Below, piece by piece: positions 31,317-43,356 of a stretch of DNA of 64,000 bases (position 1 is the first letter of the stretch; every line of letters starts with the position of its first letter). Below the pieces are notes generated by a model. It made no database searches. It saw only the letters and a program-made list of their open reading frames with translations, and was not told the origin of the DNA. Origin of the DNA: Petrosia ficiformis (Eukaryota > Porifera > Demospongiae > Haplosclerida > Petrosiidae); NCBI GenBank assembly GCA_947044365.1, contig OX345636.1:38916191-38980190 (forward strand). The letters run 5' to 3'. Position numbers and translations under genes: made by a program.

Positions 31317-34300
31317 CTGACATAACTAGCAACTTCCCAGTTGCCCTCTAGTTTGTGAGGACCAGTTATTTCAATACCACTACCTGTTATGACAGCAAGT
31401 TCATACTAAAGGAAGAGAAAAACATGTACACATGTACATGAACAATAAAAGCCACTAAAATATCAACACAAGTACAGCAGTACCTACTGAGTACAGTACA
31501 GTAATGTATATGTACATGTACATGTACATGTACATAGAATCTCAAATATTGTGGGAGGGGATTGAATATGAGGATCTAAAGAAGTACATGTATTCTTGAG
31601 GAAGCAAGGATAATTTTGAACAAATACATGTACAATATACATGTATGTACATGTAATTACATTCAAATTCTGAAGGTAAGCATTTGCTCAAAAACGATTT
31701 CCACAGTTTCACAATTGGGTCACATACATGTATATTATAAAGACTAACCCAATATACTGTACATGTAACTGAGTAAGTCATCATTTAAATAGAAATTCAC
31801 CTTATTCCAAGATCTGCCATCACGATAGTAGAGAATTCTAAGACATTTTTCTAATAGTTCCTTGCCCTCTGCTTCATTCATATTCTGATTCTTCTCGTAT
31901 GCATCTCGCAACAAAGGCTATAACAAAATTGAGAATGTACATGTATTGTGTGTGTACATGAACATGTATGAGCAAAACTGTGTACATACTGTGTAGTATG
32001 ATAGTAATACAAATATGCAAGTGACAAGGGCATGTTTATTTAATGATTTAATGCTCGTTATAATTATATTTAACCATTTTGTATTATTAATTGCTTTCCA
32101 CGGGGTTTAATGTACATGTATGTACAAATCAGGGCATAAACGAAAGTGATTTTAATACCTTCGAAGGTTTGTTTCAACTAGAACAAGAAGGTTCACGAAG
32201 GTGTAACACTATGAATGTGTTAACTTTGTACCTATCCAAGTGTTTATCTAATGGGAGACCTCTTAACTCAGAAGATGGCAGATGAGATTCGGTACATTCT
32301 GGTTTTGAAAGTACACACTCTCGTCCATGGTCTCTTCACTCTCAGCCATTATCAATCTCCACGTGACAAATGTAATAATTAATTAAGAGTTATAAATAAT
32401 TATTGCAGCAAATAATTAACCACATTTTAATTGCGAACCTTTGTGGAATGGATTCTACCTTCGAAGGTAAGGAATTATAACGAACCTTCGAATGTTACCA
32501 CCTTTGTTTATGCCCTGGTACAAATGTATATATAATTATATATATATGTAAATATATATATATAAAATTATATATACATGTATATATGCAGTCTTCAGAT
32601 TCCGCACAATCTGGGAATTTGTGCAATCTGCAGACTGCATTGCGCATACTGAAGATCCACAGATTGCGTGCCAATATTAATTAAGTGGTTTTCATATATT
32701 AGCAGTAAGACAATAATTGGCCAGTGATAATATTGGCAGACCAAAATCATGTGATACGATTATTGCAATGGAATAATATTGCAATATTGTGATATATTGA
32801 ATTATTGCCCAATCCAATAGTTTAATGACATAAAGTTAATATATGATTATACTGTAACACAATAATGAAGCAATGGATTGAAATATGACATACACAAAAA
32901 AAGAATGGGAAGTATAATTATACGAAAGTACATTGTAGTGCAGGTAAAAAGACTGTAGCTGTGATACAGAGAGAAAGAAGATATGGAAAAGGGAGAAAGG
33001 AAAACTTATAGTGGGATCAAGAGAAATTGGAATGAAAGATAAACAGTTACAGTAAACAGGTAAACTACATTTACTACATCAACACAAATCAGCTAATATT
33101 AAGTTACATGTATCTTGTGTGCCTTTAATCAGTTTACATATAGTTAGTCTTGAGATACACACATCCATATATGGGTGTGTTTGAGGGTGTGGCTTTGAGG
33201 GTGTGGCAACTAATAATTATGAATAATATAATAACTAATTTTTTATGGCCCGTAGGGCCATCCCTATAATTTCTTTCCACGGGGTTTAATGTATATATAT
33301 ATTCTTGTGTCACTTGCGCGACTATGCGTTGTATACGTAGTTAAGGAAGTTGCGTCATTCCCGGGGGCTCGGTCAATTAATGGGCATGGCGCGTAAAAGA
33401 ACGCGCGTTTGAGCTACAGACCAGCCAGGAAGATTCAGAAAGGATGTAAAACTGCTAATAACTGTTGTATATAGCAGAGAAACAGTATAGATATTATGCA
33501 AGAATCTTTAACAAGTAAGTATGATAAGTTATTGAGTTTCAGACACGAGGAAGTCATCATTTAGAACCTTGAAGGAGTACCTCAGTCAGTTCATCAGACA
33601 TTTGTGTATTTAGACTGCAATTAGGCTTACACTTACGTCTTCAGGCCCCAGGAGTACACAGAAAGGTAGAGACACTAGTGCCATCAGCAATGCTTAATAC
33701 ATAGTCATCACAAAGCAAATATAGGGATGTTTTTTTCTCTATATACACTTGTTTTCAACAATTAAGCTGTCAATGATTGTGATTAAGATTTCCTACAGGA
33801 TCATTAGTTAGGGAGTGGAAAGAATCAATCATGCAAACCACAATGCTCCTGGGGTATGCTCCCTTCAAAATGTTTTAAACTTTAGGCTCTCAGAAGTTGC
33901 TTCTTAGAAGGCTTGTACATGTAGCTGAGATTTTGTTGCATGTTTAAATGAATTTGGTCTGAAATGCAGGAGGTGGGAGGGGACTCAAGTTAGGGGATAT
34001 CCTCCCCTCTGCTATATGAAACCGTGACAAGTATATGTTTTCTGTGTATTTGTGGTAGAGGGTTCTGTACTTGAGCAATCAACAAATCTCTTTTTGACAT
34101 GTTCATTAAACATGTGATATACATGTATAATGTACATCTACATGTTGTACATCATCATCTACATGTACATGTACATCTACATGTACATGTATGTGATTAT
34201 AAGTGTTCTGAATTTAGTCTATCCTATCAGCTACATGTGATTGTAAAGAATCTACATGGTGTATTGTAAGGTCTCATGTTTTAAATGTGGTAAATCATTC

Positions 34301-37300
34301 AACATGTGGATATGAAGCAAGTACATGTAATATCCAAATTACCACACAGATCTATAATATGGCAAGTATACATGTACATGTAAATGACTTTGACTAAAGG
34401 TCATTCATGACCTCACAAAAATATTCATAACTTTAGTTTGGAAATGACCAACAATCCACTGTATTAACCATATGACATTAAACTATACACTGTATTATAC
34501 ATGTATATAAAGTCATGATGAATGTGAACAGATTTACTTTATGATAAATATGCAGTATTATGTACACACATTTATTGTACAGAGCAAGTGAAGGGAAATT
34601 GACCACAAAAGGATAATTACTTTTTAGCTTTCTGTTACCAGAGCTGTACAAGGTATGTTCATGACAATCACAAGACTGTTTATGTCACTATTATCACATA
34701 CACAAGTAATTATAATGTCCTACATGTACATGTACATGTACATTATTATATGTAATTATACTAATTAATTTAATGATCTTTTTATGGTAAAGATTTGCTA
34801 AAAAGCAAGCAATGCACTTACAATGAACATGTAGTTGCCATTTCAAGTGGACGATCATATATTTATTGTGGTAGCAAAATTCTACTACTTGATAAAATGC
34901 ACATCACATGAACATCACATGACACGAGATTTTTGTAGAACTTGTAAATCTCATATACATGTAGGCAGAATTTTCTTGGGATTTCAATGTACCACGGGAT
35001 CTCTGTACACATTATAATTATAATGTACATGTATACATTGTACTAAGTACATTTTATGCCCCTCAGGGCCATTCCTATAATTGCTTTCTATGGGGTTGAA
35101 GCTATACATGTATATATTATATAATATATATATTCTTGTGTCACGATGATATACATGTACATTGTACATGTGGTTAAGAAAGTTGTGCTATTCCGGGAGG
35201 CTTGGTCAATTAATGTGAGCGGCACACGCTCAAGCTCTACAGATAAGCATGAAGAAAGCTGCATAGTTTATGTAGAAACTTACCAATAGCCGTTCTAGCT
35301 GAAATGTAATGTTAAACTTCTACAAGGGTTTTAGTTACAGTTATAGTTAACTAAAACAACACCAATATGTTTTATGTTTCAGGCATGAGAAGGTCAGCCA
35401 TGATTATCAAATGATGACACCACAAAGCAGTTACAGGGGTACATTTTACTCAACATATCATGTTACCTGTGCTATATATGATCCAAATCCTGTTGCTAAA
35501 GTAGGTGCTTGAAAAGCCACACCCAATGAATTCACTGACCCCAGAAACCTGTGTACATGTACATACATGTACATGTATAATAAGTTTAAACTTCATAATT
35601 ATATACAATATCCATGTAGATTAAGTCATATATACATGTACATGTACAGTACATGTACAGTACATGTATATTAGTGTAGTCATATAATATATGTATATGT
35701 ACATGTATAATTGATTTAGACTTCATAATTATATACAATATCCATGTAGATTAAGTCATATATACATGTACAGTATATTAGTGTGGTCATGTATGTATAT
35801 GTATATGTACATGTATATGTATATGTACATGTATATGTACATATATTAAGCTATTTCCTTAAGCCTACTATTAATTGGGTCCACTAAATTTACCGATTTT
35901 AAACACTTGGAATTAGCATGTATTAATTTTACAGAATTCCTGACCCACATCTAATATGCCTAATATCTAGGGTTGCAACAAATATTCGCTAGTTATTTTG
36001 GTATCCAAATGCATTTTTAGCATCCAGATATTCATTTAATGTTGCGCATGCACAGAAATTGAACATGTGAAATTATAATTGCAATAAAATGGCTGCGGAG
36101 AAGTTTCTTGCTCCATGTTACTGGCTTTCTACACCTGTAGAATACTGAATGGATGTTTAAAAAACTTTGGTTGTTGTTGTAGACATCTATAGCATTTGGT
36201 AACAGCAAAATGGTGAGCATATTTGATATTACACTAGAAATGAGTTATGACAACATTTATCTGAAAGCAAGTGAATATTCGGATATTCATTCATAAACTA
36301 AGCTAATATCCAGACACCAAAAACTACTATTTGTTGCGCCCCTACTAATAACAAAATTAAATGAGAACAAAATATTTATTTTAGCGTGTACTAATTTTAG
36401 CGATTATAATGTTAGTCACTAAAATTGCTAAAATTAGTTACACGCAATTAAAAGTAGACTTACATGTACATGTAAGGTATTATAATTATGCTTGCATTAA
36501 ATGCTCACAATTCAGCCATTTTGTAGAGGCAAGCCAAATACATTGTGTAACTCTGATATCCAAGAAGGGCAAGTATTGCTCCACCTAGATATGTACCTTA
36601 CAATACTGTACTGTACTGTACTATACTGTACTATACTGTACTGTACTGTACTGTACTATACTGTACTATACTATATAGTATAGTACAGTATTTTATTTTT
36701 ATTTTATTTTTTATTTTTCTCTTTATCTATTTATTTATTTATTTATTTATTATTGCATTATTATTAATTGACTAAAAAAAAAAATAGTACAGTATAGTAC
36801 AGTAACAGTAACAAAACTGTAGATTAAAAATACAGTACTATACATGTACATTGTACAGTAACAGTGACAGAATACACTCAATACAGTACAGTACAGTATA
36901 TACTGTACTGTACTGTACTGTACTGAGTGTATTGTGTATTCTGAGTGTATTCTGTTACTGTTACTGTACAATGTACATGTATAGTACTGTATTTTTAATC
37001 TACGGTTCAGAAACCTTTTATTGACAAATTGTGTACATACATGTACATGTCACGTAAACAGTAAAACTGATTACATACATGTACTTACACATTACATACA
37101 AAATGTACATGTAAATACATTGTACATGTACATACAGTACCTGATTTTATTACAACTATGATGTGAAACATCTTTTCTAAGTATGTTCGTTACAATGAAC
37201 ATCTTATTTGAGTGTCAAAGACGTGTGATGCTTGGACCAAGAATTTGAAGCAACTGTTCCAGACGAAACTACAATAATCTAGTCAACTTGTATCCAAACT

Positions 37301-40300
37301 ATACATGTAAATAGAAGATTTCTAAAAGTGTGGGCATTAAAAGGCTGATTAGCATTCAAAAACTCTCCTTGGTGCTTTCCTGGCAGTAACAAAGGCTCAT
37401 TATGAGGTGTATGATTCCATGTAAGGTTTCTCTCTAACTACAAAAATGTAAGTCAGATAGAACCTGAAAAAGTATAAAGTTTATAAGTTATGGATATGAC
37501 TTGTGACGCATCTGCCTGCACACAGAATTTCACCATTCATTTTCATTAGAAAATGGTTAACAGTTAGACACATGGTCTTACAGACATATAAATTAAGTTA
37601 ATGAACGTTCATATATTTTCTCTGTTATATTATTTGTTTATCAAACAATGTTTACCACAGAAACAACGAATCCCATACATTTTCAATTCGACATTCAAAT
37701 CACACACTACGATAATATTTTACTGTATTGTACTGGACTCGAAGTTTTATTGTACAGAAAATCACCTGACCAGATGTTTTATTTTACAGCATGTCACATG
37801 TTGCTAAGTAAAAATTGTGTAGAAAGAGATTACTCTCTAATGTCTTTAGTTTTGGCGATGGTGAAGTTAGTAAACATGAGTTGTGATACAATTCTGAATG
37901 AGGTACATTTGTAAGTTTTGTTTATATAAAATGTGAAAGTAGATACATGTAGGTTTTTATATGTTCAGTGCTGAAAGTCTCTTTTCGAGGTGGGGGTAGC
38001 TACTGGTGTGGGATTAAACTTGTAAATGCTTCAAGATGACCATCTTTATCACGATAGTTTGAATAATAAAGTATTGCTAGGCAAAAACAAGTATGATTTA
38101 TTATCGCACCGATACCCCGGAAATATTACTAGTTGGATACAGCATGCCACTTGTACTTTGGACTTGTGGCAACACTGTATCCTACTTATAATATTTCCCA
38201 GTATTCGTGCGATAATATATATACATACATGTACATGTATATAATAGTTTATTGTCTTAATTGTATTGATATATTTCTTTTTATCAGTTAGTTTTATTTT
38301 GACTCATGGGTCCACTACAGCTTTAACAGTGTCATTAAAATAATAATAACAATTTAAAAAATACGAACGTACGGTTTTTCCTCATGGTAACCTCCTATTA
38401 TGACAGTGTTCCAAAGTGGATTAATCTTGGTACGACGATTATACATTACTCTCGTCAACCAAGAATGCATTGATTGAGGTGTGTATACGTGACCATCACA
38501 CAGACAATCAGATTCTATGCTATAATAACACGACAAATTCATCATTTAAGCTATTGTAGTCTTATGCTTATTATATACAAATACAATGCACAAGACAAAT
38601 ATATACACACACAGTGACACACTACATCCCACAAATATACATGTACATGTATATACACACACTACATCACACAAATATACATGTACATGTATATACACAC
38701 ACAACATCACACAAATATACACACACACGTGCGAACTAGGGATGTGCGATACAACTAAATAATAGTATTGCGTATCGCTGCCGAAAATATCACGATACGA
38801 TACAGTATCACGATATTTGAAATAATAATTGAAACATTTATAAAATGTAAATAAATGTCCTATTTGGATGTATTTGTCAAGAAATGGTAAAAGAAATCGT
38901 TACGCGCACTAGCTTTATATAATTACTTTTAGGTATCAAATTAGACAAATTAGAAAAACCATGTTTACTAAACTGTTCATTCCAGTGTATCGATACACCC
39001 AAAAGCTAATATTGTATCACGATATTCAACGAAAATATCGATATTTCGATATATCGATACGTATCACACATCACTAGTGCGAACCCACAAATACACACAC
39101 ACAAGTGCGAACCCACAAACACACGTGCAAACACACAAATACACACACACACATACAAATACACACACATACACCCGTGCAAATACACACACATACACCC
39201 GTGCAAATACACACACATACACCCGTGCAAAGATACAAACACCTGAACACAAACACATGAATACAAACACATGAACATAAACACATGAACACAAACACAT
39301 GAACACACACAGAGACACACAAACACAGACACGCACATATACATGTATGTACACGCATGCACAGAGACATTCTCACTTCATATATTCAAACAGTTTTTCA
39401 ATGTACTGAAAATCAGCATAGTCTCCTGATCCAGCAGCTACAGTACTATCATTTATTTTATAAAGTCTTGATATACTCCGAAATCTAGCAAGAGATCCAT
39501 AGGAACCTGTATATACATAATTATGGAATTTGAAAAAAAAAATGTATGTACATGTACATATACATGTGTACTACATGTAGCTAATACACATGTACATGTA
39601 CTTTATTACATGTATTATCTAAACATAGTGCAGTACAATACATGTACATTGTATGTAAGACTCTGTAAGAGCTATCATTTCCAATGTGATATACATGTAC
39701 ATGCATGTATATTGTATGTATGCAGGATTTCATCAGGGTTTTGTAGTGTCAAGATTTATGTTACTGCACTCTCTGATCATGCACATGTACATGTATATTT
39801 ACACGCACATGTACATGTATATCAGTCTACATGTAGACTCTCTGTTTGGTCACATGTACTTATAAAACAATGTTTACCACATAAACAATGAATCCATACA
39901 TTTTCAATTAGACGTTCAAATCACGCTCTAAGATAATGTTTTCCAGTATTTTATCAAGTCACATGACAGGAAGTTTTATTCCATGAAAAATTACGTGACC
40001 GGCAAATTTTTATTGTAAAGCGTGTCACTTGTTGCTAAGTAAAAATTGTTTAGAAAGAGACTACTCTCTAATTTCTTTAGTTTTGGTGAAGTTAATAAAC
40101 ATGAGTTGTGATAAAATTCTGAATGAGGTACAGTATGTATGTTTTGTTGATGATAATTAAGATGTGAAACTAGGGAGATGGTCAATGCTAAAGTCACTTT
40201 TCGAGTTGGAGGTTGCCCAAGATAGCCAATGGTCTGAGTTGTAAATGCTTTGAGATGACCATCTCTATCGTGATAGTTGGAATAATGCAGTAATTATCAG

Positions 40301-41128
40301 AAAACAAGCAAGATTTGATAAACTCATTATCGCATGGATACCAGGTAATAGTACATTGAATACACGTATTGTCACTTTGGACTTGTGACAATACTTCCTA
40401 TCCAACTTGTGATATTTCCCAGTATCTGAGCGATAACATATATACATGTATATTATTTTACTTTACTATCTACATGTACAGTTATACATAAAAGGATATG
40501 TTGATCAAATATATATGTATTGTAACTGAAAGGTGATAGCCAGGAAGTTTTTAGATCACATGTTATTGGTAGGTGCATACAAAGAAATCTCCAAGTAAGG
40601 TATGGATTTGTTACTCTTTTCACATATATCTGTACATAAAAGTGGCTTAACAAATTAATACTATAATAATTATATACATGTGTAATTCAGCCTAATTATT
40701 AGGCCTGCAAAAACAATCTTGGTGACTTGCTGCAAGTGCAGATGAAGTGTAAAGACTGGCACCTTGAATACTGTCATTAGGGTTTCAATCTGTATCATTT
40801 ACTTGATTCGCGAGTGTCAACCACTTGCTGATAGTACATCACAAGTGCATTTTAAAGTTTTACTAGTAATATAACATAACATACCAAGTGTATCAGCAGC
40901 AAGTATCACCCCTCCTTCAAATGTTAATCCTAGCACAGAGGAACCAGTAACCATTGGTCTCCTAATCATATTTAAAAGAACAGTACTATAGAAATCAAAG
41001 TTTAACTGAACTCACAATGTATGCGTAAGTGGAGATGTTGAGATTTGGCCATTAATTCTTGGATCAATGATGGAAAACGGAGGACCATTGAATTGATAAT
41101 AACCATCTGTAGCAGTTGTAGCCGCCAT
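31317..41128 (-). CDS. PSMB4: proteasome subunit beta type-4 (20S core, beta-7 position)
   Basis: Noncatalytic beta subunit of the 20S proteasome. Exons (minus order): 41128-41016, 40961-40885, 39506-39377, 38519-38373, 35548-35467, 31917-31801, 31405-31317. These give 755 nt in consistent phase, 251 codons plus 2 nt; human PSMB4 is 264 aa. Diagnostic segments are [80 protein letters not shown] and [20 protein letters not shown]. The first ~40 residues are a propeptide-like region; no catalytic Thr1 is expected. Exon 7 covers [19 protein letters not shown] and then a phase-2 donor CAG|GTACAT. The last few residues and stop must lie on a further exon that I cannot place with confidence; 28455 is one candidate. 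Introns are unusually long for this window and full of repeats. Confidence 0.93.
32130..32517. mobile_element. CAGGGCATAAAC hAT-like element, 388 bp
   Basis: Inverted ends CAGGGCATAAACGAAAGTG and ACCTTTGTTTATGCCCTG (imperfect inside). The perfect 8-bp duplication GTACAAAT (32122-32129, 32518-32525) bounds it. CCTTCGAAGG-type palindromes recur near both ends. It lies in PSMB4 intron 5, between the exons at 35548-35467 and 31917-31801. Confidence 0.87.
32820..32960 (+). repeat. dispersed ~240-bp repeat, partial copy
   Basis: Shares GTTAATATATGATTATACTG, CAATAATGAAGCAATGGATT and GACATACACAAAAAA with 10995-11235. It lies in PSMB4 intron 5. Confidence 0.55.
33246..33770 (+). repeat. ~520-bp TIR element with GC-rich core, copy 2
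   Basis: High-similarity inverted relative of 18895-19390, with the same GTACGTAGTTAAGGAAGTTG-like core and CATCCCTATAATTTCTTTCC / AAGCAAATATAGGGATG ends. Confidence 0.75.
33830..34030 (-). repeat. CAGGGTTTCATA repeat, inverted copy 3
   Basis: Diverged reverse copy: GCTCCTGGGGTATGCTCCC, then TTGGTCTGAAATG, GGGGATATCCTCCC and TATATGAAACCGTGAC. Confidence 0.55.
34390..34535 (-). repeat. dispersed ~240-bp repeat, inverted partial copy
   Basis: Shares TTCATAACTTTAGTTTGGAA, AACAATC and TTAAACTATACACTGTATTA with 27845-28080. It lies in PSMB4 intron 5. Confidence 0.55.
35040..35440 (+). repeat. diverged TIR element with MITE remnant inside
   Basis: The left part matches the 33246 family (GGGCCATTCCTATAATTGCT, ATTCTTGTGTCAC). 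At ~35325-35367 a right-end remnant of the TTAGTTA MITE (AGTTAACTAAAACAACACC) is embedded. Confidence 0.6.
35560..35850 (+). repeat. ACATGT-rich tandem block
   Basis: A ~130-bp unit with CTTCATAATTATATACAATA and CCATGTAGATTAAGTCATAT is repeated twice, separated and followed by runs of TACATGTACATGTA. Confidence 0.75.
36598..37010. repeat. CTGTA repeat and long palindrome
   Basis: (CTGTA)n runs at 36605-36690 are followed by a large inverted repeat. The arms at ~36816-36900 and ~36901-37005 pair GATTAAAAATACAGTACTAT and ACATTGTACAGTAACAGT with their complements. Confidence 0.75.
37635..38240 (+). repeat. ~600-bp repeat in PSMB4 intron, copy 1
   Basis: Collinear with 39858-40470: AACAATGTTTACCACA, TTGCTAAGTAAAAATTGT, AAACATGAGTTGTGATA, GATGACCATCT. 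It ends in a ~120-bp hairpin (38098-38217) pairing TTATCGCACCGATAC with GTATTCGTGCGATAA. Open frames inside are not recognised. Confidence 0.8.
38737..39076. mobile_element. TAGGGATGTGCGATAC hAT-like element, 340 bp
   Basis: Ends TAGGGATGTGCGATAC and GTATCACACATCACTA. The perfect 8-bp duplication GTGCGAAC (38729-38736, 39077-39084) bounds it. It inserted in CA-rich satellite DNA in PSMB4 intron 3. Confidence 0.88.
39085..39352 (+). repeat. CA-rich minisatellite
   Basis: It contains three copies of a 24-bp unit with CATACACCCGTGCAAAT, then five ~15-bp AACACATGAACACA units. All frames across it are low-complexity artefacts. Confidence 0.85.
39858..40470 (+). repeat. ~600-bp repeat in PSMB4 intron, copy 2
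   Basis: Same order of blocks and same orientation as 37635-38240, including the terminal hairpin (40326-40437; ATTATCGCATGGATACC facing CCAGTATCTGAGCGATAA). The two copies sit in different introns of one gene. Confidence 0.8.
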
Positions 41129-41147
41129 TTTTCTCTTCAGTGTTGAT

Positions 41148-41170
41148 CACGTGAGTAATTTATCCACGTG
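41148..41170. promoter_or_regulatory. two CACGTG E-boxes upstream of PSMB4
   Basis: CACGTG occurs at 41148-41153 and 41165-41170, 20 and 37 bp upstream of the PSMB4 ATG. They could bind bHLH factors and set PSMB4 transcription, or lie in its short 5' UTR. Confidence 0.35.
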
Positions 41171-41938
41171 TATCAATAATGAGCTACTAGTGTACAAGTA
41201 TAATGCCCACTGTAAATGTTGTGTGTATGAGATTGAGAATCCCGTAGCCTAGGATAGTTAGTTCGTCAGAGACTGTAAGTTTCACTTATAGTTTTGTAGC
41301 ATTCAATCAGTCTTAAGTCAAATTAGCTTTTATTTTAATATTGTATGCAGTGGAACTGACTCTGTTAGTGTTTTTCTAATTACAATCTTGTTTACTGGTC
41401 TGATGTTTTATATCTGTTCTAATGGAAATTATGCAATCCTGGGGGAATCTGTTGGCTGACAAAGTGCTAGTCGAGCATGCATATCCTCTTGACACCCAAA
41501 TTGTAATTATAGTTTAATTAATTAATTTATAGATATCTTTGCCAACAATAGTAAATATACCCATAAGATGATGTATATCCCATTGTGACCAGGATATTAA
41601 CACAACAAATTTCCCAGACATTATTTACATGCATGATTGCTCAATTTGCTTAATGGTGTTGAATAAAGTATACTGCGTTAAAAATGTCTAAACATTATCA
41701 TTAAAAAGGATACAGAAGCCATCTGAGAGAATCTAAAATTTCAAACATTCCTGGGGGGGGGGGGGGGGGGTGGGTGGTAGTCATGCCCCCAGACCCTCCT
41801 AGAATGTACTGACATGCTTTGCATGCCTGCCACAGATCTTTCAAAGCCGTCCCAACTCTGAAAATGTTGTCTACGCCCATGGTATTATAATCAATTTGAG
41901 TAGGACACATGCGCTCCTTGATATTGACCATCATATAA

Positions 41939-42162
41939 CTCAGTGGGGTAGGAAGCAATATTGAAGTGGGGGGGCCACTGTGTCAACAGTTATAGTCTCA
42001 GTCAAATATGCATCACTTCAGTAAATTTATTGATTTCCTCCAACCTTCATAAATATTTTATGAAAAAAGCAGGGAGTTGTTCATTGTACTGAATTTTGAT
42101 GAGTTCTCGAAAGTGGGGGGGCTTCAGCCCCCCCAGACCCCCCTGTTCCTACCCCCATGTAA
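41939..42162. repeat. ~224-bp element with G-run ends
   Basis: Inverted ends AGTGGGGTAGGAAGCA and TGTTCCTACCCCCA, with GGGGGGGCTTCAGCCCCCCC inside the right end. Similar in design to 7218-7617. Confidence 0.5.
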
Positions 42163-42384
42163 CTTATGAGTACACAACAAGCATGCAATATAATATTTGT
42201 GTAAGTAGTGTGTATAAACAACATTTATGCATAGTCTGAAGAGGTGAGGTAAAGTACCGATAGTAGTATAATTATAAACTGATGCAATTATCACAGTAAT
42301 ATACACAAGCGAAGGCTCACTTATTCATAGCTTCTGATAACTTAATAAAAAATCTGATTATGTATACAATACATGATACAGTGT

Positions 42385-42610
42385 CTATGAAATGCCATAA
42401 CTAAAGTCTGTTCACATTCACAATGACCTCAAAATTAGGATGTGATGACTTTATAGGTACTATAATGTATAGTTTATAATACTGTAACTCAATAATGAAG
42501 CAATGGATTGAAATTTGTCATACACAATGGTGCATGTAAAAAGATTGTTGGTCATTCTAAACTAAAGTATGAAGATTTTTCTGACAACAAGGTGAACATG
42601 AACAACTTTC
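42385..42610 (+). repeat. dispersed ~240-bp repeat, copy
   Basis: Contains ATTAGGATGTGATGACT, TACTGTAACTCAATAATGAA, AAAAAGATTGTTGGTCATTC and GGTGAACATGAA, collinear with 10995-11235. Confidence 0.65.
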
Positions 42611-43239
42611 ACATGAGTCAATAATAATTATCTTACTGGTTTATTGATATTTTGAATAGCTATGCACTATACTAATAGACCAATCATTTATGTTATAATA
42701 ATACAATTATTTTGATTCTTATCTATTTGTACACATGTACAGTCTACACACAACTAATTAGTTCTCATCACTGAAGTTTAACAAATGCATTTGTCCTTAA
42801 TAGAATTATACACTTCACAGCGTAATTATATTAGTCAGTAATGTTTAGTGTAATTAGTTACATATTTGTTTGCACAACAGTTACTGTAAGTAGATATAGG
42901 TTAAATACTGGAGGCTAGCTTTGTAATGATGCATGAAAATGACATATGCATTCTTGTTGAATATTATGATCAAATAATTATTAATGAGCTGACTAGAAGT
43001 TCATCATTCAAACATCATGTCTAAATGTGACAATGTTTATTAAAAAAAATTTTTTTCTGCTTGTATATATGAAACTTCATCTGTCTAGCATGCTAGCAAA
43101 AGGCATAGAAACAATTAATAAAACAAACAAGCAGCCACAAAGGGCTTAGAAAATATTAAGCAGCCACTCTGGCTTAGAAAAATAACAGCGGCTAGTTAGC
43201 GATTAGAATAAATTATCATAAAAGATGACGTATTTATGG

Positions 43240-43356
43240 CGTAAGAGCGTGGGCGGCAAGCTAGCTATAATATAATAGCAAGCGATAATAGGCAAGCGAT
43301 AATTCGTCTTGTTTATTTGAAGCAGCAGAGGTGAATAATACGAGCTAGCGACTATG
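43240..43356 (+). promoter_or_regulatory. promoter and first exon of the EGF gene (candidate)
   Basis: Locally CpG-containing sequence (GGCGTAAGAGCGTGGGCGGC) precedes an exon ending ACTATG|GTGAGT at 43356, a strong donor. The acceptor TTTTTGCAG at 44809 joins this ATG directly to a second ATG, so translation could start with Met-Met. Confidence 0.5.

Larger units (their letters stand above)
41210..43190. other. intergenic stretch between PSMB4 and the EGF gene
   Basis: No exon is supported. It holds a G-run repeat remnant (41740-41790), the inverted-end element 41939-42162, and a dispersed ~240-bp repeat copy at 42385-42610. Confidence 0.6.

Noticed and set aside
31317..31405. Reading straight through PSMB4 exon 7 to a stop in the following repeat
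   Set aside because: The added residues are translated ACATGT repeat and do not resemble the family's C-terminus; a donor is present.
39006..39376. Three Cys/Val-rich minus-strand frames of about 100 codons
   Set aside because: Translations of CA-rich minisatellite plus a hAT-like end; no domain.
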